From Verrucomicrobiia bacterium (GTDB lineage: Bacteria > Verrucomicrobiota > Verrucomicrobiia > Limisphaerales > Fontisphaeraceae), in NCBI GenBank assembly GCA_026414565.1, contig JAOAIT010000038.1:62001-126000 (forward strand): a DNA stretch of 64,000 bases, in the 5' to 3' direction. Position numbers and translations under genes: made by a program. The notes beneath the pieces were generated by a model that was given only the letters and a program-made list of their open reading frames with translations, made no database searches and was not told the origin of the DNA. This document shows, in pieces, positions 43,655-51,494 of the stretch (position 1 is its first letter; every line of letters begins with the position of its first letter).

Positions 43655-44375
43655 GACCATCATCCGCCTGGAAGGCGTCAAGAAACACTACGTCCTGGGC
43701 ACGGAGGTCACCGTCCGCGCGCTGGACGGGGTGAATTTGGAGGTCAAGCGGGGCGCCTACGTGGCCATCATGGGGCCTTCCGGCTCCGGCAAATCCACCA
43801 TGCTCAACATCCTGGGCTGTCTGGACCGGCCCACCGCCGGCCGGTATTACCTGGGGGGCATTGATGTGTCGGCGATGCCGGATGACCAGCTCTCGGCCGC
43901 GCGCGGGCGGATGATTGGCTTCATTTTCCAGAGCTACAACCTGATTGCGCAACTCACGGTCATTGAAAACATCCAGGTGCCGCTGTTGTATCAACGGAAG
44001 GATTTGCGGGCGCACTATGACCACTGCGTGCGGCTGGCACAGTTGGTGGGCCTGGGCGAGCGTCTGCATCACCGCCCCAACCAGCTTTCCGGCGGCCAGC
44101 AGCAGCGCGTGGCCATCGCGCGGGCGCTGGTCAATGATCCGTTGATGATCCTGGCCGACGAGCCCACGGGCAACCTGGATTCCACCACCGGCCGCGAGGT
44201 GCTGGAGTTGATTGACAGTCTCAACGCCCAGGGCAAAACCATCGTGCTCGTCACCCACGATGAACGCGTCGCCGGCCGGGCGCACCGCATCATCCACATG
44301 CGCGACGGCCTGATTGACCGGGAGGTGATGAATGGACATCGGGCGGCCGCTGGGAGCGCGCCCCGGAACGTATGA
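43641..44375 (+). CDS. MacB/LolD-type ABC transporter ATPase
   Basis: A 244-residue ATPase energising the efflux complex. Motifs: Walker [11 protein letters not shown]-loop [13 protein letters not shown], signature [15 protein letters not shown], Walker [15 protein letters not shown], and switch His in VLVTHDE. The FQSYNL segment and the spacing are typical of the MacB/LolD family. The ATG at 43641 lies inside the end of the adaptor gene. The stop overlaps the permease start (ATGA at 44372-44375), so the four genes are coupled. Confidence 0.93.
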   Translation: MAAAETIIRLEGVKKHYVLGTEVTVRALDGVNLEVKRGAYVAIMGPSGSGKSTMLNILGCLDRPTAGRYYLGGIDVSAMPDDQLSAARGRMIGFIFQSYNLIAQLTVIENIQVPLLYQRKDLRAHYDHCVRLAQLVGLGERLHHRPNQLSGGQQQRVAIARALVNDPLMILADEPTGNLDSTTGREVLELIDSLNAQGKTIVLVTHDERVAGRAHRIIHMRDGLIDREVMNGHRAAAGSAPRNV

Positions 44376-45664
44376 ATCCGCTGGCTTTCCAATTTCTGGT
44401 GATTGTGCGGCTGGGCATCAAGAGCCTGCTGCTGCACAAGCTGCGGTCGGCGCTGACGATGCTGGGCATCATTTTCGGCGTGTGCTCGGTCATCGCCATG
44501 CTGGCCATCGGGGAAGGCGCCTCCTACGAAGCGCAGGAGGCCATCAAACGCCTGGGCAGCGCCAACATCATCATTCGCAGCGTCAAACCGCCGGAGGACA
44601 CCAAGGTTTCCGGCCTGGGCCGCGGGATGAGCATTGATTACGGGCTGACCTACCGCGACGCGGCGCGCATTCAGGATACCGTGCCGGGGGTCAAGCGCGT
44701 GCTGCCCGTGCGCATCATTCGCGAGAATGTGCGTTTTGCGCAGAACAGTGTGCCCTGCCAGGTGCTGGGGACACTGCCGTTTTACCCTGAGATTGTCGGG
44801 CTGGAGATCCTGCGGGGGCGTTTCCTGAGTGATTGGGACGAGATCAATAATGAAAACGTCTGTGTCTTGACGCTGGGGTTGGCGCAGCGGCTGTTTCCCT
44901 ACCAGGATCCGCTGGAGCAGTCGGTGAAGATTGACGCGTTTTACTACCGGGTGGTGGGCCTGGTGCGGGAGCGCAACCTGCCCGAACAGCGCACCCAGGC
45001 CGGGCGGATGGAGGGCGAGCCGCTGGATAATAATGTGTACATCCCCTTGAGCACGTCGCGCACCCGTTTCGGGGAAGTGCTCATCCGGCGCTCGGCCGGC
45101 AGTTACGAGGCGGAAAAGGTGGAGTTGCATCAGATCACCGTGCAAATGCACGACACCGCCACGGTGGAGACGGCGGATCCCCAAATCAAGACGTTGCTGC
45201 GCCGTTTCCATGACAAGGTGGATTACGAAACCATTGTGCCCCTGCAACTGCTGCGGCAGGCCGAGCAAACCAAGCGCATCTTCAACATCGTGCTGGGCTC
45301 CATTGCCGCCATCTCGCTGCTGGTGGGCGGCATTGGCATCATGAACATCATGCTGGCCACCGTGACGGAGCGCACCCGGGAGATTGGCATTCGGCGCGCC
45401 CTGGGCGCCACCCGGCGGGACATTACCATGCAGTTTCTGGTGGAGACGGTGGTGCTGGCCATTGGGGGCGGCCTGATTGGGGTGTTGGTGGGCATCGTCA
45501 CGCCGGTCATTGTCTCGCACCTGACCACCATGAAAACCATCATCACCTTGTGGTCGGTGCTGGTGGCTTTTGGCATCTCCGGCGCGGTGGGCATTATCTT
45601 TGGCCTCTATCCCGCCAAGGCCGCCGCCCAATTGGATCCCATCGAGGCCCTTCGGCACGAGTAG
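44372..45664 (+). CDS. MacB-type FtsX/DUF214 permease
   Basis: A 430-residue permease with the type VII ABC topology: one membrane helix near residues 25-48 ([19 protein letters not shown]), a large periplasmic domain (about 50-300), and three helices at the end around 305-425, with the family segment [22 protein letters not shown] between the second and third. Together with the upstream ATPase, adaptor and TolC-like protein it makes a complete MacAB-TolC-like pump, for which export of peptides, lipopeptides or lipids is the known range. The substrate here is unknown. Confidence 0.92.
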   Translation: MNPLAFQFLVIVRLGIKSLLLHKLRSALTMLGIIFGVCSVIAMLAIGEGASYEAQEAIKRLGSANIIIRSVKPPEDTKVSGLGRGMSIDYGLTYRDAARIQDTVPGVKRVLPVRIIRENVRFAQNSVPCQVLGTLPFYPEIVGLEILRGRFLSDWDEINNENVCVLTLGLAQRLFPYQDPLEQSVKIDAFYYRVVGLVRERNLPEQRTQAGRMEGEPLDNNVYIPLSTSRTRFGEVLIRRSAGSYEAEKVELHQITVQMHDTATVETADPQIKTLLRRFHDKVDYETIVPLQLLRQAEQTKRIFNIVLGSIAAISLLVGGIGIMNIMLATVTERTREIGIRRALGATRRDITMQFLVETVVLAIGGGLIGVLVGIVTPVIVSHLTTMKTIITLWSVLVAFGISGAVGIIFGLYPAKAAAQLDPIEALRHE

Positions 45665-45727
45665 GCCGGCGGATTGGGCCGTTACAGGCGGCTTGCCCGG
45701 CCGGCCGGTTTGTGGTTTAATGGATGT

Positions 45728-46291
45728 ATGAACACCCGGCCTAAACTGCTTATCCTCGCGGTGGTGATGGTGCTGGGACTCGGCGCCCTTACCACCTGGT
45801 ATTTCATCAGCCTTCGCCATGCTTCCCCGCCGGCTGCCGGCGCGCCCGGGGACAACCGGGCTGCCGCGGTCCGGGCGGACGATGCAAGCAAAACCCCCGC
45901 CCCGCCGGCGGTGGAGGCTGCACCGCCGCGCCGGCAGAAACCGCCGCCGGTGGATCCCCTGGCCCGGGAAGCCTTGCAACTGGTGGGGGCGGACCCCAAA
46001 GCCACGGCTTACTGGATTCAGGCCATTAACGATCCCCGCCTGCCGCGGGAAGAACGCAAAGATTTGATTGAGGATCTTAATGAGGATGGTTTTACCGACA
46101 AGAAACGGCCGACGTTGGAAGATCTGCCCCTGGTCCAGGCACGGATTGAATTGATTGAATGGCTGGCGCCCCAGGCCATGGACCAGGTCAACGCCGACGC
46201 CTTCCAGGAGGCCTATAAGGATTTGCTCCAGATTCGGAGCCGGTTGACCGGCCAGCCGCTGGGACCCATCCCCCGGTTGGTGCCGCGCTGA
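45728..46291 (+). CDS. Single-pass membrane protein of unknown function
   Basis: A 187-residue protein with an N-terminal membrane helix ([20 protein letters not shown]), a Pro/Ala-rich linker and an acidic helical C-terminal half ([20 protein letters not shown] is followed by four to five predicted helices). The helical part resembles repeats that contact other proteins, but I do not recognise a family. The ATG at 45728 is chosen because the membrane segment starts right after it. It lies 63 bp downstream of the permease gene; whether it belongs to the efflux operon is unclear. No relation to the next operon is evident. Confidence 0.6.
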   Translation: MNTRPKLLILAVVMVLGLGALTTWYFISLRHASPPAAGAPGDNRAAAVRADDASKTPAPPAVEAAPPRRQKPPPVDPLAREALQLVGADPKATAYWIQAINDPRLPREERKDLIEDLNEDGFTDKKRPTLEDLPLVQARIELIEWLAPQAMDQVNADAFQEAYKDLLQIRSRLTGQPLGPIPRLVPR

Positions 46292-46382
46292 GGCGGAGCG
46301 GGCGCAAACCCGGCTGGCAGCCCCGGAGGGGTTGGCCGCGGGGTGGAGCGTGGCGGGCCGCTGGGGCGGGTGGTGCAGGTCT

Positions 46383-46414
46383 GCCACGCGAGGCCTCGCC
46401 GGCGTGGCCGTTTT
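46383..46414 (+). terminator. Candidate intrinsic terminator upstream of the FtsK/WXG-like operon
   Basis: GCCACGC (46383-46389) pairs with GCGTGGC (46402-46408) around a 12-base loop that itself contains GAGGCCTC. The stem is followed by TTTT (46411-46414) after two bases. The U-run is short, so this may be weak or an attenuator. It sits between the end of the efflux region and the next operon. Confidence 0.35.
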
Positions 46415-46425
46415 GGAAAATCGGT

Positions 46426-46454
46426 TTGACTTGGCCTGCGGCAACTTCATGCTG
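46426..46454 (+). promoter_or_regulatory. Weak candidate promoter for the FtsK/WXG-like operon
   Basis: TTGACT (46426-46431) is a good -35, but the spaced -10 region (CATGCT at 46448-46453) is poor. It lies 28 bases before the first ATG at 46482, with a purine-rich ribosome-binding site (AAAGG, 46469-46473) between. Called only because it falls in the right place. Confidence 0.2.
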
Positions 46455-46481
46455 AAGCAGTCCAAAGAGAAAGGTTAGTCC

Positions 46482-46754
46482 ATGCCGCAAGCCATCATGG
46501 ATCCAGAGGACGTGAGGCGCTTTGCCGAAGAGCTGCAGCGCTTCAATCGTGATTTACAGAACCGGCTCAGCTCCCTCCAGGCCCGCTTTGCCGCGCTGGG
46601 CGAGACCTGGCAGGACCAGGAGCAGGTGAAGTTTGCCGATGAATTCAAGACGACCCTCAAGGCGCTCAAGCGTTTCATCGAGGTGGCCGATCAGCATGTG
46701 CCCTACCTGATGCGCAAGGCCCAGCGCATCCAGGATTATTTGAACCAGCGCTGA
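46482..46754 (+). CDS. WXG100-like small helical-hairpin protein (W-x-D form)
   Basis: A 90-residue protein predicted as two amphipathic helices joined by a short turn, the size and shape of WXG100/ESAT-6 proteins. The turn holds Trp43-Gln-Asp45 instead of W-x-G, followed by Phe51 and Phe55. The N-terminal helix is VRRFAEELQRFNRDLQNRLS, and the C-terminal helix ends near YLNQR without a clear Y-x3-D/E export signal. There is no signal peptide, as expected for a type VII-like substrate or structural partner. It starts an operon with a coiled-coil gene, a second hairpin protein sharing the same Trp/Asp/Phe pattern, and an FtsK-like ATPase. The ribosome-binding site AAAGG precedes the ATG. Confidence 0.7.
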   Translation: MPQAIMDPEDVRRFAEELQRFNRDLQNRLSSLQARFAALGETWQDQEQVKFADEFKTTLKALKRFIEVADQHVPYLMRKAQRIQDYLNQR

Positions 46755-46757
46755 GCC

Positions 46758-47342
46758 ATGGCCGAACGCGCGCACGTATCCTCCACCGAGGCCATAGACG
46801 CGTTCAAGGCGGCGCTGGTGGTGTACCTGAGCAAGTCGCGCCTGCTGCTGGAGGATGCCTGCGACGAGGTGCTGCGGCTGCGCACCTGGCTGCAAACCGA
46901 TCGCCGCCTGTATTGGGAGGCCCAGGTTCGCCGCCGCCAGAAAATCCTTGAGGAAGCCCGCCAGGTGCTCTTCGGCGCCAGCATGGCCAACCTGCGCGAG
47001 CCTTCCGCGGCCGAGCGCCTGGCCGTTCAGCGGGCCCAACGGGCGCTGGCCGAGGCCGAGGAAAAGCTCAATCGCGTCAAACACTGGACGCGCGAATATG
47101 AGCACCGCGTGGAGCCGCTGCTGCGTCAGTTGGAAAGCCTGCGCACCGTGCTCACGCATGACATGCCCAAGGGCGTGGCCTACTTGAATCAGATTTTGCA
47201 AACGTTGGACGCCTACACCGGCATGAAGGCCCCCGCCATCGAGCCGGCGGCGGAAACCCGCGGGGAGGGGGAGGCGGACGGACCGGCGGCCGGCAGCGAT
47301 GCGGCCGCCGGCGGCGCTTCCGCCGAAGGAGAGCGCTTATGA
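46758..47342 (+). CDS. Coiled-coil protein of the FtsK/WXG-like operon
   Basis: A 194-residue, almost wholly helical protein. Residues about 10-150 have long heptad-type runs rich in Arg, Glu and Leu (RRRQKILEEARQVLF; VQRAQRALAEAEEKLNRVKH), followed by a second helical stretch and a low-complexity Ala/Gly/Glu tail (about 168-194). There is no signal peptide or membrane segment. It begins 3 bp after the first hairpin gene and overlaps the next gene by 4 bp (ATGA). It could be a chaperone or rod-like partner of the two hairpin proteins, or a larger secreted substrate. No family recognised. Confidence 0.65.
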   Translation: MAERAHVSSTEAIDAFKAALVVYLSKSRLLLEDACDEVLRLRTWLQTDRRLYWEAQVRRRQKILEEARQVLFGASMANLREPSAAERLAVQRAQRALAEAEEKLNRVKHWTREYEHRVEPLLRQLESLRTVLTHDMPKGVAYLNQILQTLDAYTGMKAPAIEPAAETRGEGEADGPAAGSDAAAGGASAEGERL

Positions 47343-47551
47343 GTGTGGGGAATAACGGCAAAACCCTCCTGGCCCTGACCAAGGACCTCATGCTGCGGTG
47401 GGAGGAAACCCGCAACTACTGGCGCGACGCCAAGAGCGAGGAATTCGAGCGGCGTTTCCTGGCCGAATTGATGACCGGCGTGGACAAGTCGGCTGAAGTT
47501 TTTGAGCATCTGGATAAACTGATGCAGCACGTCCGCCACGATTGTGAGTAA
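47339..47551 (+). CDS. Second WXG100-like small helical-hairpin protein
   Basis: A 70-residue protein with the same turn pattern as the first gene of the operon: Trp28-Arg-Asp30, then Phe36 and Phe40 (W-x-D-x5-F-x3-F). The helices before (LLALTKDLMLRWEETRNY) and after (ELMTGVDKSAEVFEHLDKLM) are shorter than in WXG100 proteins. Two non-identical hairpin proteins flanking a coiled-coil protein suggest a heterodimer, as with EsxA/EsxB. Its ATG overlaps the preceding stop (ATGA), and its 3' end overlaps the GTG of the ATPase gene by 8 bp, a sign of strict co-translation. Confidence 0.68.
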   Translation: MSVGNNGKTLLALTKDLMLRWEETRNYWRDAKSEEFERRFLAELMTGVDKSAEVFEHLDKLMQHVRHDCE

Positions 47552-50500
47552 CCCCCTGACCATCCCCCAGACGCTGGAGCTGTTGGAGCGCCTCAAGACC
47601 CTGGTGCGCGATTGCGCCCGGCGGGAGGAGCAACTGCTGCGCGACGAACGCCAGAAGCGCGAAGCCATTGAACGCCAGCACCGCAATGCCCTGGAGGAGC
47701 TGGAAGTCTGGCGCGCCGCCGAGGAAAGCCGGATTCGCACCCAGTCCGAAGCGCGGCAAACCGCCCTCGAGCTGCGGCATCGGCAGCGGCTGGAGCGCAT
47801 CCGGCGGGGCCATCGGCCCAGCAAGGCGCAGGCTCTCAAGCGCATCGAGGATCATGAAGGCCGCCAGAAAGTGGCCCTGCAAAAGGCGCAAATGGAGGCG
47901 GCCCGCAACCGGGAACAGGGCCTGGCTCGTAACGATGCCGCGCTGGCGGCCTTTCACGAGCAACTGGGCGCGCTGCGCGCGGAGTTCGAGGCACTCGAGC
48001 TGCAAGCCCTGCGCCTCATGTCGGGGTACGGTTATTTCAAGCAGATGCTCACCGGCGCCGGCCTGCCTGACGAGCCGGAGCCGGCGGAGGAGGAGCCGCA
48101 GTTGCTGGAAAAGCTGGGCCAGTTGCGCGGGCAGGTGGAGGCGGATTTGCGCCAATTTCGCCGCCGGGCGGCGGCCTGGTTTTACCGGCTGCTGCCGGTG
48201 TGGGTGCAGGGCATCGTGCTGGTGGCCGCCGGCGCGGGGTTGCCGCCGTTGTTGAAATATTTCAAGCTGGCCGAAATTTCCTGGACTCTCAGCGGCGGCG
48301 CGGCGGGGGCTTTGCTGGCGGCGACGCTGATATTTTATTTTTTGAGCCGCCGCGCCGCCCTGCCTGAAGCCCGCAAGATTGCGCAGGCCCTCGAGCGCGC
48401 CCGCCGCTGGCACAACGCCGCTTTGAGCAAAGCCCAGGCCCGCCACGCCGCGGAAGTCGAACGCCTTGAGACCGAGCTGCGCCAGGCCAATGAGGAAATC
48501 AACCGCCGCTGGCAGGAGGCCACGGAGGAGGCCGCCCGCCTGCGCGAGTTCTGGCCGGCAGAGATTGACCGCAAACTGGCGCGGGTGCTGGAGCGCCACG
48601 AGCGGCTTGGCCAGCAGCGGCTGCAGGAGATTCAGCGGGGGCGGGAGGACGCCCTGCGCGAGTTGCAGGAGGAATATGAGCGCCGGCGGCTCGCCTTGGA
48701 GCAAAATCGCAGCGAGCGCACCGCCCGCTTGAATGCCGAGACCGATGCGCTGTGGGCCTCCCTCATGCAGGACTGGCAGGCGCAATGCGAACCGCTCCTG
48801 CGCGAGGCGCAGGCCGCCGCCGAGTTTGCCCGGCAGGACACCCCGCCCTGGGAGCCGCCGTTGTGGGAGCATTGGACGCCCCCCGAGACGGCCCGGAATC
48901 GCATCAAGTTTGGCCAGTTGGAGGTGGATTTGCGTCTTTATGCGGAGGGTGCGCCCAAGGATCCGCGCCTCCCCATGCCCGGCGGCGGACACCTTTCCCT
49001 GCCGCTCTGGCTGCTGTATCCGCAGCAGGGTTGCCTGTTGTTCGAGACGAATCGCACCGGCAGCGCCGAGGCCATTGCGGCCATCAACAACATCCTCTTT
49101 CGGCTGCTGGCCACCACGCCGCCGGGGAAGCTGAGTTTCACCATCATTGATCCGGTCAAGCTGGGGCAGAACTTTGCCGGCATCATGCATCTGGCCGATT
49201 ACGAGGACAACCTCATTAACGGCCGCATCTGGACCCAGACCACGCAGATTGAGGAGCGCCTCAAGGACCTGACCGAGCACATGGAGAAGGTCATCCAGAT
49301 GTACCTGCGCAACGAGTACGAAACCATCGCCGAGTACAACGCGCAGGCGGGGAAAATTGCGGAGAAATACCACTTTGTCATTATTGCGGATTTCCCCATG
49401 AATTTCAGCGATGCGGCGGCCAAGCGGCTGTTGCACATTGCTTCGAGCGGGGCGCGTTGCGGGGTTTACACCTTGATTCACTGGGATCACCGCTACACCA
49501 GCACGGCGGACCTGGCGCCGGACGTCCTCCGCAAAAACAGCGTGTGCATTCAACGGCCGGGGGATTTCTTCACGCTGGCCCGCCTGGGGCCGGTGGGCGT
49601 GCGTCTGCAGCTTGATCCGCCGCCGCCGCCCGAGCTGGCCATTGCCTTCCTGCATCAGGTGGGGGAGTTGAGCCGCGGCGCCAACCGCGTCGAGGTCCCT
49701 TTCGAGCAGGTCGCCCCTGCGCCCGAGGAGGTTTGGTCGCTGGATACGGCGGAGGAGTTGCGCGTGCCCATCGGGCGCAGCGGCGCCACCAAGCTGCAAT
49801 ATCTGGCCATCGGCCGGGGCACCAAACAACATGCGCTGGTGGCCGGTAAAACCGGCTCGGGCAAATCCACGCTTTTCCACGTCATCATCACCAACCTGGC
49901 CCGGTGGGCCAGCCCGGAGCAGGTGGAGTTTTACCTGGTGGATTTCAAGAAGGGCGTGGAGTTCAAATGTTACGCCAATCACCGGCTGCCGCATGCCCGG
50001 GTGGTGGCCATTGAAAGTGATCGTGAATTCGGCCTGAGCGTCCTGCAGCGCCTGGACGAGGAGCTGCGCCGGCGCGGCGATTTGTTTCGCCAGGCCGGGG
50101 TGCAGGATTTGGCCGGCTACCGCCGCGCGGGCGGCGCGGAAAAATTGCCGCGCACGCTGCTGCTGATTGACGAGTTTCAGGAGTTTTTTGTGGAGGACGA
50201 TCGCATCGCGCAAACCGCGGCAGTCCTGCTGGATCGGATTGTGCGCCAGGGCCGGGCCTTTGGCATTCATGTCATCCTGGGCTCGCAAACGCTGGGCGGC
50301 GCCTACACCCTGGCCCGCACCACCATGGGGCAGATGGTCATCCGCATTGCGCTGCAGTGCAACGAGGCCGATGCCTACCTCATCATGGATGAAAACAATG
50401 CCGCGCCGCGCCTGCTCTCACGCCCTGGCGAAGGCATCTACAACGATGCCGCGGGCGCGTTGGAGGGCAACAGTCCCTTCCAGACGGTGTGGCTGCCCGA

Positions 50501-51428
50501 GGAGGAGCGCGACCAGGTGCTGGCCGCGGTGCGCGCCCGGGCTGATCGCGAAACCCCGCACTACACCGGGCCGGTGGTGTTTGAGGGCAACGCCCCCGCC
50601 GACGTGCGCGACAACCACGCCCTGCAGGCCCTGCTGGCGCAGCGCCCCATCCAGCCGCCGCCGCTGGCGCGGCTCTGGCTCGGCGCGCCCAACTCGATCA
50701 AAGGCCCCACCGAGGTGGTTTTCCAGCGGCGCAGCGGCAACAACCTCCTCATCGTCGGGCAGCGCGACGAGGCCATCCTGACCCTCGTCACCGTCGGGGC
50801 CGTGGCCCTGGCAGCGCATTACCCGCAAAAGGCCGCACGGTTTTATTTCCTGGATGCCTCGCCGCCGGAAACACCGCAGCGGCAGCTCATTGAACAACTC
50901 CCCGGCGTCATTCCGCATCCCTTCACCCTGGCCAAAAGCGGTGATGTGGGCGGCCTGTTGGGCGAGTTGGTGCAGGAATTGCGCGCGCGCACCGAAACTG
51001 ACGCCGCCCAGGCGCCCGAAATCTTCGTGTTCGTTCACGGCCTGCAAAACTTCAAGAAACTCAAGGTGGAGGACGAGTTTGCCTTCTCCATGGACAGTGG
51101 CGGCGAGGCCAGCCCGCCCGCGCAGCTCAGTCAGCTCATTACTGAAGGGCCCACGCACGGCATTCATTTGATTGTGGCGGTGGACACTTACAATAACGTG
51201 AACCGTTTCCTGGGCCGCAAGGCCCTGAGCGAATTTGAGATGCGGGTGCTCTTCCAGATGAGCGCCAATGATTCCGCCAGTCTGTGCGATGATCCCGGCG
51301 CCAGCCATCTGGGGCTGCATTGTGGACTGTTCTACAATGAACAGGAGGGTTACCTGGAGAAATTCCGGCCCTATGCCGTGCCCGAGCGCGTCTGGTGGGA
51401 GCAGGTGGCCCGCGCACTGCGGAGTTGA
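47544..51428 (+). CDS. Membrane-anchored FtsK/SpoIIIE-type ATPase, EccC/EssC-like, with coiled coils
   Basis: A 1294-residue protein, GTG start. Order: coiled coil (about 10-160), two membrane helices (222-240 and 249-268), a second coiled coil (about 275-425), then three ATPase-like units. Unit 1 (about 490-690) has LLFETNRTGSAEA (498-510) and FTIIDPVKLGQNFAGI in place of Walker motifs and looks inactive. Unit 2 (about 755-960) is intact: GKTGSGKST (768-776), EFYLVDFKKGVEF, LLLIDE (872-877) and sensor segment VILGSQT. Unit 3 (about 1045-1290) is degenerate (NNLLIVGQRDE, 1066-1076; EIFVFVHGL from 1159). Two helices followed by three tandem ATPases is the plan of EccC/EssC, the type VII secretion motor. 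DNA translocase FtsK has one motor and a winged-helix tail, which is absent here. The preceding WXG-like genes support secretion. Confidence 0.85.
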   Translation: MSNPLTIPQTLELLERLKTLVRDCARREEQLLRDERQKREAIERQHRNALEELEVWRAAEESRIRTQSEARQTALELRHRQRLERIRRGHRPSKAQALKRIEDHEGRQKVALQKAQMEAARNREQGLARNDAALAAFHEQLGALRAEFEALELQALRLMSGYGYFKQMLTGAGLPDEPEPAEEEPQLLEKLGQLRGQVEADLRQFRRRAAAWFYRLLPVWVQGIVLVAAGAGLPPLLKYFKLAEISWTLSGGAAGALLAATLIFYFLSRRAALPEARKIAQALERARRWHNAALSKAQARHAAEVERLETELRQANEEINRRWQEATEEAARLREFWPAEIDRKLARVLERHERLGQQRLQEIQRGREDALRELQEEYERRRLALEQNRSERTARLNAETDALWASLMQDWQAQCEPLLREAQAAAEFARQDTPPWEPPLWEHWTPPETARNRIKFGQLEVDLRLYAEGAPKDPRLPMPGGGHLSLPLWLLYPQQGCLLFETNRTGSAEAIAAINNILFRLLATTPPGKLSFTIIDPVKLGQNFAGIMHLADYEDNLINGRIWTQTTQIEERLKDLTEHMEKVIQMYLRNEYETIAEYNAQAGKIAEKYHFVIIADFPMNFSDAAAKRLLHIASSGARCGVYTLIHWDHRYTSTADLAPDVLRKNSVCIQRPGDFFTLARLGPVGVRLQLDPPPPPELAIAFLHQVGELSRGANRVEVPFEQVAPAPEEVWSLDTAEELRVPIGRSGATKLQYLAIGRGTKQHALVAGKTGSGKSTLFHVIITNLARWASPEQVEFYLVDFKKGVEFKCYANHRLPHARVVAIESDREFGLSVLQRLDEELRRRGDLFRQAGVQDLAGYRRAGGAEKLPRTLLLIDEFQEFFVEDDRIAQTAAVLLDRIVRQGRAFGIHVILGSQTLGGAYTLARTTMGQMVIRIALQCNEADAYLIMDENNAAPRLLSRPGEGIYNDAAGALEGNSPFQTVWLPEEERDQVLAAVRARADRETPHYTGPVVFEGNAPADVRDNHALQALLAQRPIQPPPLARLWLGAPNSIKGPTEVVFQRRSGNNLLIVGQRDEAILTLVTVGAVALAAHYPQKAARFYFLDASPPETPQRQLIEQLPGVIPHPFTLAKSGDVGGLLGELVQELRARTETDAAQAPEIFVFVHGLQNFKKLKVEDEFAFSMDSGGEASPPAQLSQLITEGPTHGIHLIVAVDTYNNVNRFLGRKALSEFEMRVLFQMSANDSASLCDDPGASHLGLHCGLFYNEQEGYLEKFRPYAVPERVWWEQVARALRS

Positions 51429-51494
51429 ACCGGCGTCCAGAGAAGCTGGCCGCCTTGCCGGTCCGCAGAAGGCCGTCGTGCCCTGGTGCGAGGC

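Noticed and set aside
44069-46465. A 798-codon minus-strand frame across the MacB-like genes
   Set aside because: It covers two clear genes on the other strand and has no recognisable motif.
47388-50288. A 966-codon minus-strand open frame over the FtsK-like gene
   Set aside because: Low-complexity Leu/Gln/Arg/Pro translation typical of antisense frames; the opposite strand has Walker motifs and coupled starts.
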